Below the pieces are notes generated by a model. That model was not told where the DNA came from. It saw nothing but the letters and a program-made list of their open reading frames with translations, and made no database searches. Of a stretch of DNA of 64,000 nucleotides, positions 1 to 11,235 are shown piece after piece (within the stretch, counting starts at the first letter, position 1; each line of letters opens with the position of its first letter). The stretch is from Cercis canadensis (taxonomy: Eukaryota; Streptophyta; Magnoliopsida; Fabales; Fabaceae): NCBI GenBank assembly GCA_003255065.1, contig QAOA01005092.1:9712-73711 (forward strand), in the 5' to 3' direction. The position numbers were made by a program, and so were the translations under genes.

Positions 1-268
1 GAGCTTGCACTTGAAATCTTCTCAAAGCCATCATCATCTAAGGCTTGATAGATGAGAAAGAGAGCTTTCTTGTCTCTCTTCCATGTGTCTTTCAAGTTTT
101 CCCTTTGAGTTGAGGTTAGAGTAGCTTCATTCTCCGGTTCACTATAACCATTTTCTATGACTTCCCAAACATCATTGTACCTAAAAGAGCCTTCATTTTT
201 ATTCTCCAATTATCGTAGTTGTCATTTCTTAGTGTAGGAACTTGAAAAGAAGCCATACCATTTGCCAT
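1..268 (-). pseudogene. Ty1/copia gag N-terminus, frameshifted
   Basis: On the minus strand an ATG at 268 opens a protein beginning MANGMASFQVP, followed by a stretch typical of the copia Gag start (NYDNWRIKMKALLG). A one-base shift follows. In the next frame the text continues with DVWEVIENG, a TSTQRENLKDTWKRDKKALFLIYQ-type segment and DDDGFEKIS, running off the window start. Order and wording match plant TNT1/Tork-type copia Gag. With the primer-binding site and LTR to its right this is the 5' end of an antisense element. It is a pseudogene because of the frameshift. Confidence 0.75.
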
Positions 269-444
269 GTCTCGTTTCAACTTCTCTTTACAGCAGCTTC
301 AACTATTTTTCTCGACAGAGATTTTACAGCGGAGAGTGACGGCGCGTCCGTACTCTGATCAGGCTGATTCCGGTGGCTTTGCCTTCCTTTCGTTGAGATC
401 TTCGATTTGATATGCTATAGTGATACCTTTCCTTTCAAAAGATC

Positions 445-456
445 GCTCTGATACCA
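445..456 (-). other. Copia primer-binding site (initiator Met tRNA)
   Basis: Reverse complement reads TGGTATCAGAGC, the standard plant LTR-retrotransposon site complementary to the 3' end of initiator tRNA-Met. It sits between the antisense gag and the LTR-like segment starting near 459, as expected for the 5' end of a minus-strand element. Confidence 0.85.
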
Positions 457-458
457 CT

Positions 459-800
459 TTGTTGGAAGAAAACTCACTCAAAAACAACTAGACTCTCAAA
501 CTCTCTAATGCAACTCACTTAAGAAGGAGAAGAAGAAGCTTGTTATTGAAAATACTCTCATATTTCTTGCTTGATGAAAACAACTTACAAGCTTCCCTAT
601 TTATAGGGGAATACAATCAACATACACCACAAAACATAAATTACATAATAAAAGCTAATTGCTTTGGGAGATGAGTTATCCATCTTGAAAGATTGGTCAC
701 TTGACTTGGATATGAGTCTTCTATCTTAGAAATGACTTATCTGACTTGGAGATGAGACATCATGCACTAACTAGAAAATTCTAGGAATTTCCCAAATATC
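459..800 (-). mobile_element. Probable copia LTR (5' LTR of the antisense element)
   Basis: The segment starts with TGTTGGAAG next to the primer-binding site and has no coding content. Its far edge is not sharply defined; it ends before the gypsy-like coding text begins near 810. The second LTR lies outside the window, so length and target-site duplication cannot be verified. Confidence 0.5.
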
Positions 801-809
801 TTTCACTTT

Positions 810-3800
810 ATTTAGGTCTTGGGCTTTTGCTATGGATTGGATCAAGTTTATAATTCAACAAAGACGACAGAGGATGTGGGAGAAATGGAAATATCTCTAC
901 ATGCACTAGAAGGGTGGATAAACCCACAAACTTTAAAAGTCACTAGCAATATTTCTCATCAACCACTTTCAGTTTTAATAGATAGTGGGTCCACCCATAA
1001 CTTCATTAGCAGCAGCAAGGCTAAAGTGCTATAATTACCAGTCACGACACCTGCCTCTTTCAATGTCTTAGTGGGAAATGGCTCACTAGTAAAATGCCAA
1101 GGGAAATGCCAACGAGTGCAAGTAAGGATTGATGGTTTCTCTTCTATGGCAACATTGTATGTGCTACCACTTGTAGGGATGAATGCCATGGCTGGGAGCA
1201 TTGGGACCGACCTTTTGTGATTGGGAAAAACTCACTATGGAGTTTGAAAATGGAGAAAGAAAACACCAAATAAATGGGCAAATTGAGGGTTTAGTGTATG
1301 TTGAATCCATTCACACTCTTGTCAAAGCCAAAGCATAAATCAATGAGTTATTTACACTACATACCGAAGACAATCACATAGCTACACCATCACTAAATGA
1401 CGTTGCACCAGAGTTGGAAGAATTATTACAGCAATATAATGGAATATTTAGGGAACCCACACATTTCCCACCTTCGCGTGGGTTTGATCATTAGATTCAA
1501 CTTAAACTTGGGACTACACCAATTAATGTACAACCTTACTGCTACTCTTACCACCAAAAAAATGAGATTCAATGGCAAGTCATTAAGATGATACACAAGG
1601 GCATTATCCAACTGAGCACTAATCCTTACTCATGTCCTATATTACTAGTACGTAAAAAGGATGGAAGCTGAAGTTTTTGTATAGACTACCGAGCCCTCAA
1701 TGAAGTCATTATCAAGGATCGGTTTCCCTTTCCTATAGTTAAAGATATGCTAGATGAACTACACGGATCCCATTATTTTTCTAAACTAGACTTGCGTTCC
1801 GGATATCATCAAATATGAGTACAGCCACAAGACATACCCAAGACAACCTTTTGTACACACCAAGGGTACTACAAGTATCTAGTAATGCCTTTTGGGTTGT
1901 GCAATGCCCCAGCAACATTCCAAACTGCAATGAATATTATGTTTGCTTCAAACTTATGCAAATTTGTTCTATTTTCTTTGATGATATATTAATGTATAGC
2001 GCTAATTGGGAAACTCACCTTACTCACCTCCAATTTGTTTTACAAACATTGGTTTAATACCAGTTTTATGCTAAGCTTTCCAAATGCAGGTTTTGTAGGA
2101 AGGAAGTAGATTATTTAGGCCACATCATCATACATAATGGTGTCTTGATGGACCCTAGAAAAATTGCAGCTATACACATATGGCGATACCCTCGGTCTAT
2201 TACTGACCTACGAGGATTTTTGGGATTCATTGGGTATTATCGAAAATTCATCCAACATTATGGATGGGTAGCAGCTCCTCTCACACAGTTACTTAAAAAA
2301 TGGGGATTTAAGTGAAGTCATGAAGCTTAATAGGTTTTTCTACAACTTAAACATATCATGGTCAATGCTCTTGTCTTGACTATGCCAGATTTTTAGTGGA
2401 AACAAATTCAAATGACAGTGGCATGGGTGTTGTTCTTTCACAAGTTGGAAAACCAGTGGCATTCTTGAGCAAGGCGTTAGGTCCGTCTTCTATGGCAAAA
2501 TCCACTTATGTCAAACAAATGATGGCCATCTTGGAAGCAATCCGGGTTTAGCGTCCTTACTTGTTTGTACAACATTTCATCATCATCACAAATCACAGAA
2601 GTCTTAAGTACCTTTTTGAACAAAAGGCCACTACCCCAAAGCAACAGAAATAGGTGGCCAAATTACATGGGTTATGACTACGAAGTTTGCTTGCGACCAG
2701 GGAAAGATAACTCAGTAGCAAATGCACTATCTAGACATCCCCCATGTCTTCTAGTTGTCTTAACCTCTCACTTCTCCATCATGGAAGAGTTACACAATGC
2801 CAACACCATTGACCCATATTTGGTCAACCTGCACCAACGACTCCAAGAAGGCACCACTAGGTTCCATGAATAGAATGGAGTTCGGTTCCATGACAAAAAT
2901 GACATTTTATTCTACCATGACCTACTAGTATTTGGCCCATAGACATAAAGGCCCAAAATATTAAAAAAACTAATTTAAAACTAATTAAACGTTTTGGCCC
3001 ATAAACATAAAGGCCCAAAAATAAAACTAATTAAATTAAACATTATTTTTGGCCTGCTCCAAACTTGGGCTCCAAGCTGGCCCATGTGCACCTTCTACAA
3101 GAGACAGATAAGTGATCAATCTCAACTCTGAACTTGGCCCAGCTGCTCTTTCTTTGGTCTGCACCTCTTGGACTAGGCTCAACAATGCCTCTTTCACTCG
3201 CTTAGCTATGCTTCTAGTCATCGGGCCTCCAACTCCAAGCAAGGGATCATGAACACTCCTAGGGTTAGGGCATGTAGCAAGCTGATTCGCATCAATGTGT
3301 TTATGGATTTCGTGGAGGGTCTTTCCACCTTTGCAAAAAAAAAAAAATGTAAGTATGGTTGTGGTTGATAGGCTTAGCAAATATGCTCATTTCCTATCAT
3401 TAGCACACCCTTTTAATGCCAAGATAGTGGCAGAGCTCTTTGTCGATGGTGTGGTGGAGTCAAATGGAATGCCGTAGACCATCATCAGTGATAGTGATCC
3501 CGTATTCCTTTCCAATTTCTAGAAATAATTCTTTCGGCTACAAGGTACCTAGCTCCAAACAAGCACATCCTATCATCCTCAAACAGACGAGCAAACCAAG
3601 GTAGTTAACCAATGTCTTGAACAGTATTTAAGGTTCTTTTTATCTCAGCACCCTTAGTTATGGGGAAAGTACTTGGCAGGGGTAGATATTGGTACAACAC
3701 CAGCTTCCATGAAGCTACCAAACGGATGCCATTCGAGATGCTATATGGCCGACTTCCACTAAAGCTATTGCAGTATGAAATGGGTAGCACAAGCTTGAAT

Positions 3801-4600
3801 GAAGTTGAACAAGCTTTGCAAGATAGAGATGGTGTCTTGCTCCAGTTAAGGGAATAGCTTCACATGGCCCAATAGTGCATGGTGGTCATTGCTAATAAGA
3901 AACGACGAGATATCAAGTTTAGGGTTGCAGAATAGGTATACTTATGTCTACACCATTCCACCAATCCTCTGTCTTTAAATGAGCACATAGGAAGCTAGAA
4001 AGCAAAATTTATGTCTCCTACTAGATACTAGAATGTGTGGGCAAGGTACTTCCCCCAGAAGCTTGCATCCATCATGTTTCCCATGTTTCATTGCTGCATA
4101 AAACAATAGGTGAAGCTCCAATGGTTGTAGTAGCCATACCGCCAGTAGATGAGCATAGGACAATTGAGCTTATACCAGACAAAGCATTGCAGCACCGCTG
4201 GGTTTCTAATCTGAGTTACGAGGAAAATATCTGAAGTTCCTAACTGAGGCCTTTGAGGACAAGAACGTGATCGAGGGGGGGGGGGCGGCTAGCAGAATAG
4301 CACCCGACTGTCCAAGCCCAACCCATGCTATGCCACATGAGTAAGGTTGCATGCAAGGTTAGGGCTCTAATTTTCATGAAAAGATAGGACTTTTAGCTTG
4401 CTATGGTTTATCTTCATTAGTTATCTATTTTGCTATTGTTTATCTGCAATAGCCTTTATCTTAGTTAGTTATCTACATTAGTTATCAGTAGAAGTCCTTA
4501 TCTAGTAGCTTTCTTAGTTGTAATGCATCTATATTAACAACATGTCAATTTAATATCAATCAAATAAACTCAGTTCTAGTTCTTTAGTTGCATTAGAGCA
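810..4600 (+). mobile_element. Degenerate Ty3/gypsy retrotransposon (pro-RT-RNaseH-IN)
   Basis: Polyprotein fragments occur in canonical gypsy order, broken by many stops and frameshifts. Protease with the DSGSTHNFI active site is near 960-1010. Reverse transcriptase runs about 1620-2290: [53 protein letters not shown], then LRGFLGFIGYYRKFI. RNase H is about 2400-2700 (GVVLSQVGKPVAFLSKALG). Integrase is about 3310-3850 ([23 protein letters not shown]), and a short chromodomain-like end is near 4150-4215. About 2930-3300 is foreign, non-coding sequence interrupting the linker before integrase. A G-run at about 4277 may mark the polypurine tract before a 3' LTR. Long dead: essentially every domain contains a stop. 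Confidence 0.88.
2930..3300. other. Non-coding insertion within the gypsy pol
   Basis: Between the RNase H/zinc region and the integrase the retroelement coding text stops. A segment with a repeated TTGGCCCATA(G/A)ACATAAAGGCCCAAAA unit (near 2932 and 2994) intervenes, and coding resumes at about 3300 (DFVEGL...). Insertion type not recognised. A 114-codon antisense reading frame crosses it but resembles nothing I know. Confidence 0.45.
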
Positions 4601-4641
4601 TGAGACAATTGCAGATTCCATAGAGATAGATGCTTTGGCCT

Positions 4642-5275
4642 TGTTGACATTTTGAGTGGGCCCCATCCAAGTCTTCATATTTGTGGAGAGTGTTGTGTGA
4701 GATATAAAGTGTGCCACTTGTGTCCAAAATGCCTAAGGCATTTGGACTTGTGATACTTCACTTTATATACTCTTTGTCTTACTTTTTTCTAATCAATGTG
4801 GGACTTACTCCCACTCTTCTTCATTTTCCAACACTCCCTCTCAAGTCCAACTGGACTTTTTTTTTTGTCCCAGTTGTGACTTGTCATTTTTTAATCATTT
4901 TTAAATCTTAGTCTAGGCTTGTACTTCAAGCTTCGAACCTTAGAGGCCACAGGTCCGCTTCTTTTTTTTGCCCCCTGGGCTTGTGCTCTTTTTCTTTTTT
5001 TTTTTTGTGCTTAAGTCTCAGAGGCCACAGGTCTTGTCTGGGTCTTGGATTTGGGCTGTTAAGCCATGTGGGCTCTGATACCATGTTGAAATTTTGAGTG
5101 GGCCCCATCCAAGTCTTCATATTTGTGGAGAGTATTGTGTAAGATATAAAGTGTGCCACTTGTGTCCAAAATGCCTAAGGCATTTGGACTTGTGACACTT
5201 CACTTTATATACTCTTTGTCTTGCTTTTTTCTAATCAATGTGGGACTTACTCCCACTCTTCTTCATTTTCCAACA
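4642..5275 (-). mobile_element. Complete TRIM retrotransposon with TSD
   Basis: Two direct repeats of 192 bp (4642-4833 and 5084-5275) begin TGTTG and end CAACA and differ at only about five positions. In minus-strand orientation the 5' LTR is followed immediately by TGGTATCAGAGC (5072-5083), the initiator-Met tRNA primer-binding site. A polypurine tract (GAGAGGGAG, plus-strand 4834-4842) abuts the other LTR. The flanks are identical 5-bp target-site duplications, GGCCT at 4637-4641 and 5276-5280. The internal part, about 250 bp, has no coding capacity. All hallmarks of a terminal-repeat retrotransposon in miniature are present; mobilisation would need proteins in trans. Confidence 0.95.
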
Positions 5276-5442
5276 GGCCTCATTGGATACTGCAAGCTGA
5301 CATCCAGGATAAGGCAAAAAAATATTTAAGGCAGTACAATTTGAGGTTTCCAAATCACAAAAGCTAAAACCACACAAATTATGAGTGTTAAAATATGATT
5401 CTTTCACTTACATATATCATTTACGCAAGTGCACAAGGTAGC

Positions 5443-5661
5443 TCAATCACATAGAAAAATTTTGATCCTGTCAATATCATCTTTTCCTCTCCGCATGCTC
5501 CATATATTTTCACGAGAATCAAGCACATATTGCACAATCTCTCTCCACAGTGGGGGTTCATTCTTGCTTAATGTGGATGAAAGAAGTGTAACAGTTTGTT
5601 TCCTTAAAGCACTAAATTGAGCTGGAGTCAATGGTTTACCAAAATGCAATCTAGGAAGCAT
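5443..5661 (-). pseudogene. Fragment of an unidentified conserved plant gene
   Basis: A 72-codon minus-strand frame beginning MLPRLHFGKPLTPAQFSAL and containing LWREIVQYVLDSRENIWSMRR has the composition of a genuine protein (amphipathic, helical, few low-complexity runs), unlike the shadow frames around it. I do not recognise the family with confidence. No further exons were identified, so it is listed as a fragment. The TRIM at 4642-5275 sits just downstream of it. Confidence 0.35.
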
Positions 5662-6029
5662 CTACAATCTGAAAACCTGAAAGCCAATTGAATTTCTCCC
5701 ATCTTCTTCAAAACATTAGATTGTAGTTCAAGGAGAGGATAAGAGTAGGTGTAAATCATATTAGGTGTAAGTTCAACTAGGTAGATTGTCATCTTCCCAT
5801 CTTTGCATCTATTGCTTATTCATCCCCATGTCTAAGTAAGTGACCATTATCAAACACAAAAATTGTGAAGAATGTACATGCTTGGTTTTCCCATGATTTT
5901 TACCCTAAATTGAATCAGGGGTGTCAACGTTATGGTGCCATTGGGGCTGTGGGGTTAATGACTCTTTCAGATATTTGTTCCATTGTAAAATTTTAATAAC
6001 CATTGGTTCACTAAAGATAGCGAGAATAA
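5662..6029. other. Non-coding AT-rich stretch
   Basis: No gene, RNA or clear repeat seen. Confidence 0.4.
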
Positions 6030-6665
6030 ACCTAGGGCTATTCAAAACCCAAGCCAAGCCAACAAAATCGAGCAACCTAAACCAAACTAATGGATTGGTT
6101 TGGTTTTAATTTCTATATATGTTCTTTAGGTTAAGTTAGAAGTTTCTAATAAATTTTGGGTTGGTTAGAGTTCGGATTACCAAAAAAAGTAAAGCAATTT
6201 AACCCAACCCAACCCAACCCAATTACTTACCAAAAAAAGCATATTTAAAAAATATATTATATAATATATACAATATACCACAATAAAATTAGAAATCAAA
6301 CTGGTTCAAATTCTCGTGAATCTCTCTTAATTATGACTCTTTTGACTTGTAGTATATTTTCACAAATTTTACATACACAGCTCCTAGACTTTCTTAACCA
6401 TTAACAAATATTATGCAGTGTAATTAGAAGATAAAATCATTTTCAATAATAAATTGGAATATGAAAGTTAATTGACAAGATATTTTCCAAAACTTTAATT
6501 ATTTTTATAAATTGTATTTTGGTACATAACTTCATTTCAAATCGAGAACCAACCAACCCAAACCAGCTTTTTATGGTTTGGATTGGTTGGGTTGTAGGTC
6601 TTTTCGTTTGGGTTGTATTGTATAAGAAAAGTCTAGGGTTGGGTTTAGGTTTAGTTGAACACTAT
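6030..6665. repeat. MITE-like element with diverged terminal inverted repeats
   Basis: The left edge (CTAGGGCTATTCAAAACCCAA) is roughly mirrored by the right edge (TTGGGTTTAGGTTTAGTTGAAC). Both ends are rich in AACCCAACCC / GGGTTGGG motifs, a pattern common in hAT-type plant MITEs. The AT-rich interior has no coding sequence. Boundaries are approximate and the target-site duplication is not clear. Confidence 0.4.
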
Positions 6666-6965
6666 AAGAAAAAAACATTTTACTCAAGGATTTTTCTCAC
6701 GGAACAAAAATCCGTGAGAAAATCACTCTATTTCTCATGGAATGTGACTGTTAAGATTTTCTCATGGACTTTCTCACGGACATAGTTATCTGTGAGAAAC
6801 ATCTATGAGAAATTTCATGAGAAAAGGCATCACAACCGTCACATTAATACGGTAAGTGTTCTCATGACAATGTCCATGAGAAAAATCAAATTTTGTCACA
6901 GAGTTTCTCACGGTGAGAAAATTTGTGAGACATTCCATAAAGTCCGTGAGAACATAATGTTCACC
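6659..6965. mobile_element. CACTA end remnant with TCTCACGGA subterminal repeats
   Basis: CACTATAAGAAAA at 6659 is followed by many direct and inverted copies of TTCTCACGGA / TCCGTGAGAAA through about 6950. Such arrays are subterminal transposase-binding repeats of plant CACTA elements. No transposase is visible. The same repeat style recurs at 50000. Confidence 0.55.
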
Positions 6966-7551
6966 CACTACAAGAAAATTGCTGGATTCCAATGGAATTT
7001 TTCCCTTGGAATTTGGCCAAATTCCGTTGGAATTCAAAATTCCAACGGAAATTCTAACGGAATTTGGGTCGTTAGAAAAAAGTCCGTTGGAATTGCAAAT
7101 TCAAACAGAAATTCATTCCAACGGAAATTCCAACGGAATTTTACCGTTGGAATTCAATTTTGAGGAAAAAATTCTAACGAAAAATTCCAACAGAAAATAC
7201 CGTTGGAATTACTGTTGGAATTGTTAATATATTTTAAAAATTATTTTTTTTTAAAAAAGAATATTTTTTGGTTTTGGTTTTTGAAATTCCTACGGAATGG
7301 AATTTCCGTTGGAATTTTCTTATAGTTTTTTTTTTTTGTAAATTCCTAAATAATACATAGTGGTTTGTTTCTTTCTCTTATATACCAAAAGAAAGCATTA
7401 TACATGTAAAATGTAAATAAAGATATATTTGAAGTGAATAAATTTATTATTAATGAAGATATTTGACGAGTTACATTACAAAGAAATAATTGAATAAAAA
7501 GAATCAACAATCTACAACAAAATACCTACACTCACTGTAGAGTAATGATAT

Positions 7552-7818
7552 TTACAATTTTTTTGCCACAACATTGTACAAATTGTACTGTGTAGCCACT
7601 ACAAGAATTTTGTCATGATTTTTTATGAGCTCCATAACTAAATCATAGACATTTGCAAGGAGAAATGTGGCTCCAGGGAGATTGTCATTTAGCTTAGCAA
7701 CCAAATCCTTCAATCGGGCATTGTACTGAAGTGCAAGCTTGATAGCCAAATCCACACACTGATCTTCATTTAACTGATTTATTGTCTTCTAGTAAGGTAT
7801 GCACCCTATTGGATCAAA
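7552..7818 (-). pseudogene. Captured GDSL esterase/lipase exon
   Basis: The minus-strand exon begins after a splice acceptor (TTCTAG) with DPIGCIPY, then a stop, then KTINQLNEDQCVDLA, then YNARLKDLVAKLN, LPGATFLLANVYDLVMELI and NHDK. GPIGC(I/T)P, followed by N-x-x-L and the G(A/S)xFxxxNxYDxxxxLI block, is the characteristic C-terminal half of plant GDSL-type esterase/lipases. One in-frame TAG (7789-7791) replaces a codon after CIPY, so the fragment cannot be functional as is. It lies just inside the left subterminal repeats of the CACTA element. Confidence 0.75.
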
Positions 7819-7839
7819 CTAGAATCATACATCAGCTTA

Positions 7840-9848
7840 TTATCTGGATTCATTATGGTATGTAACGAAGATAGCAGAACAATTGCATTAGAGCATAGTG
7901 CAAAACAACATCTTATGGCTTTTCTTTCTTGGTGAAAGAAAATCTAGTAGGGTTTCTGCTGCAGGGCTAATGCCAAACTAGACTAGATGCTCTCTCTCAT
8001 ACCCACCAACATTGAATAACATACCATTTATTTAATCTGCAATCACTAGGGACCAAGCAAGGCCTCGCTCTATTTTGAAATATAAACAATAAGCAATCGG
8101 TTATACAAAGGGGGTTTTATTCTATTATTGGGAAAGAACTATTTAAAGACACATGCTACTCGGTAGACTGACAAAGCATACACAGAAACACAGTAAATGA
8201 AACACCAAGATGAAAATATGGATAATGGGACAAATATGCGCTTCTACCATTTGACACAAAAAGGACACAAGCATATTTGAATTTTTATGATATAATTGCT
8301 GTGATATTCAGTTACACTAACATATTGGGAAATTAATCACTCCAAAAGCTTGAATTGATGAAAAACTGTGAAATCTAGTTAGTAATGGCAAAAACAAAAA
8401 AAAAAGGTCAATATTGAGTTCAACAAGTTTCTAAATCTATTAAGAAATGCATCGCTCTCTTGTGAAGTATTGCATCATATTGCAGTAACACAATCTAACA
8501 TATGTGTGCACAACCAACTATTTGCAATCCCCCTCCCAAAGAAATACAAAAAAAAAGTAAATGCAAAATAGTTGTAATGATGCAAGAATTCCAATATTAT
8601 CTCACTGGAAGTGTTACATAACATGTCTTGTTATTTCAATCCTTAAATAAGGGAATATAGAACTTCTCCATGCATGTCACCTGATTCTAAGGCACATTCT
8701 CACATACAAAGGATATAGAAGTAACTGTAAAAGTTACTAGCACTCGAAAAGTCAGCTCAAAGAAAGCTTATATGCAAGAAAACTGGGGGAAAAGGCATAA
8801 CAGTCAGTAAAAGCAATTATATTAAATTTAAATCAACTCTGTTTCATAACAATACGCAAAGCATTTAAAAGTGGTGTCCTCCACATCAAGAACTGGCAGA
8901 TGAGAGCTTTAGATTATGGAACACATAGGAATAAAGTATGCAGATCAGTATGTTAAACATAACAAATATAAATAAGTCAAAAGCTTGTAGGAATAAGCAT
9001 CATTCTTATATCAAGATCTTTGGCAGCCATCAATACATCCATATTCAAATTTAATAACAAAAGGTACTTGTGACTGTTAAAGAGAAAAGTTAAAGAAATT
9101 ACTAGAACTTATATTGAAAATATATTTTGAAGTTGACAAGCATATATAGGCATCCCATCTTTAATTTACTTCTAACTATCCCATAGCCTTAGCTATTTAC
9201 ACCTTGCAACCCATATTCAATTAAAATAAATAATGCTTAAAGTGTCCAGATCAATGAAAACCATCAAAAAAATGAAAGAATTGATCAAACTAAGTTTGCA
9301 TCCAGACTGAACAAACACGTGTCAATGCATAATCTGATTAGCATATACAAAGTAGAGTGTATATCTGGTAAATTTTAATGTGAATAGATTGAACACTTAT
9401 ATTTGTCTTTGCAATTATATATATCCTGAAATAACCAAAACGACTTGAACTTTTCACTTTCTGATCAAGAAGCAATCTGCCATCCTAACCAATTAGAAAG
9501 ACTATTTGCAATCCATTACCGATTTCAGGACTAGCTACACTAATGTGTACATTTATTTAAAATTTTTTCTTTTCACATTAATCTCCAAATGTTAAACCAC
9601 TCATGCTCTCCACAACAATTAGTTCCCCTTCCCCCTCCACCTCTGCTGGGCTGGAAGTTTCAGGCCTTGCATAGCTAAACTAATATGCAAATAATTTTAC
9701 TCTTGACGGAATTAGAAGGGTGAACTTGCAAGTACACATATTAGATATCTTCTATCTAATTATATATATGTGATAGGGAGACTTGAATATTATAATTTGG
9801 CAAAAGGTGAATCCAAAATTATTTGGGACTGGATACAAGTGATCTCAC
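7840..9848. other. Non-coding CACTA interior
   Basis: AT-rich sequence between the two captured minus-strand exons. It reads like intron or intergenic DNA captured with them. No further exon was recognised on either strand. Confidence 0.4.
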
Positions 9849-9937
9849 CTTGACATCAGCTGCTGGTGATGCAGAAAATGTAGCCTGGGGCTTTTTCATG
9901 TCATCATCAGATGAACATTCAGAACAAGCTGGGCAGA
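9849..9937 (-). pseudogene. Captured exon of an unidentified host gene
   Basis: On the minus strand a clean acceptor (TATAG) precedes 89 nt that read, after two bases, CPACSECSSDDDMKKPQ then ATFSASPAADVK, and a GTGAGA donor follows. Both splice signals, the open frame and the protein-like composition with a CxxCxxC motif support a genuine exon. I cannot assign the parent gene. It lies within the same CACTA element as the GDSL and exportin-1 pieces. Confidence 0.4.
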
Positions 9938-10608
9938 CTATAATGAGTTCATTCAAGTTGTAGCCAAATGAGTTCATTCAATAATTTGAAAGTTCAAAAT
10001 CGCAGCAGTTAGGAGTGTTAGGATAACAAGCTGGGCAGACTATATCTCAATTTACATATGCAATATAACTGAGAAAACTTAATTATCTAATCAATTCAAA
10101 CGAGTATAAAAAATTTCAGGAATGCCGCTTAGACTTTATCAGCTAATTAAAAATTAGACTTTATAGAGAAACCCCCAACTTTGTTTCCCAAAATTTGTTA
10201 GTAAACCAACTTAGAGCCTCGGAATAAATACTATCCCAGCCAAAGTACAAACACCAACAGTCAAAACAATTACTTCAAAAAAAAAAAAAACTCTATTAAC
10301 AGTTTATTTATGGTGAACCAATGCCCACATACAACAATCCGCCCAATGAAAAACCCAGAAAAGTACAAGCTTGCAAGTATTAAACCCTAACATTATCAGT
10401 TTCGTATCCTTTCACTATCTCACACATTCTCGGATACCAAACAAAAAGGAAGGACTAAAACTCTCCACAACCATACTGAATAACAATCCACTACACTAAC
10501 TCAAACTGAAAAAACACTGAACCAGTATTCCAATTGCCTTCCATTCCCGCCCTTCCCAGTTAGGCAAAATGAAATTGAGGAGAAAGTAAAACGAAAACAT
10601 CCCCTAAC

Positions 10609-10707
10609 CTCTTCCTTAGATCCGGTGCCATAGAAGGCAGCGACAGTGGCATCGAGCAAGGGCACATCAATCGGCTGGCTCAAATCTCTAAGCTTCTCGG
10701 CCGCCAT
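10609..10707 (-). pseudogene. XPO1: Captured exportin-1 (XPO1/CRM1) first exon, copy 1
   Basis: Minus-strand ATG at 10707 opens MAAEKLRDLSQPIDV, then LLDATVAAFYGTGSKEE, ending exactly at a GT donor. This matches the N-terminus of plant exportin-1, the nuclear-export receptor. Only the first 33 codons are present; the following exons (importin-beta N domain, HEAT repeats) are absent. Reading on into the intron gives a 68-residue frame with no export function expected. The GA/CT-rich 5' leader and upstream region (10708-10960) were captured too, so the element may carry the XPO1 promoter. Confidence 0.85.
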
Positions 10708-11235
10708 AGTGAAGAATCACCCACCCACCATAGGGGACTCACACACTGATAAACTCTAGAATTTGTACGGCCACCAAAAACGCTAGAAGAGAAGGAAAAA
10801 GAAAAAAAAAACAGTGATTCTAGAAGTAGAAGAGAAGAGGAGTATTAAGAGCGCGAGAGATTCTAGAGGGATTTGGTTTGAGACAGCGAGGGAGCGAGGG
10901 AGAGGAGGTTTAGACTTTAGAGACAGAGAAATAAAAAAGACAGCTTGAATTTGAAGCTGAGTTGGGGATGGTAACTTCGAAAAAATTCAAAAAAAAAAGT
11001 TGGAAAAAATTCTAACGGTATATTCCGTTGAAATATTCAGTTGAAATTCTTCAAAATAAAAAATTTAGACATTTCCAACGGTAATTCTGACGGAAAATTC
11101 TAACGGTAATGTAATTCCGTTGGAATTTTAACAAAATTTGTTCCGTTGGAATTTCCATTAGAATTTTTAGAAAATTCCAACGGTATTTTTTTTCGTTGGA
11201 ATTTTCCGTTAGAAAACTGTCTTTTTCTTGTAGTG

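Larger units (their letters stand above)
6966..11235. mobile_element. Pack-CACTA transposon carrying host exons
   Basis: The left end CACTACAAGAAAA (6966) and right end TTTTTCTTGTAGTG (to 11235) are inverted. Both are followed inward by dense subterminal repeats of the CCAACGGAATT / AATTCCGTTGG type (7000-7320 and 11000-11220). No transposase is visible in the 4.27 kb, so it is non-autonomous. On the minus strand the interior holds a GDSL lipase exon (7552-7818), an unknown exon with both splice sites (9849-9937) and exportin-1 exon 1 with its upstream region (10609-10960). Flanking trinucleotides (ACC left, CAA right) do not match, so the target-site duplication has decayed or one side is rearranged. 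Confidence 0.82.

Noticed and set aside
7000-7230. Open frames of 80-120 codons at the left of the CACTA element
   Set aside because: They are translations of the AATTCCGTTGG subterminal repeats (repeating NSNGI-type peptides), not genes.
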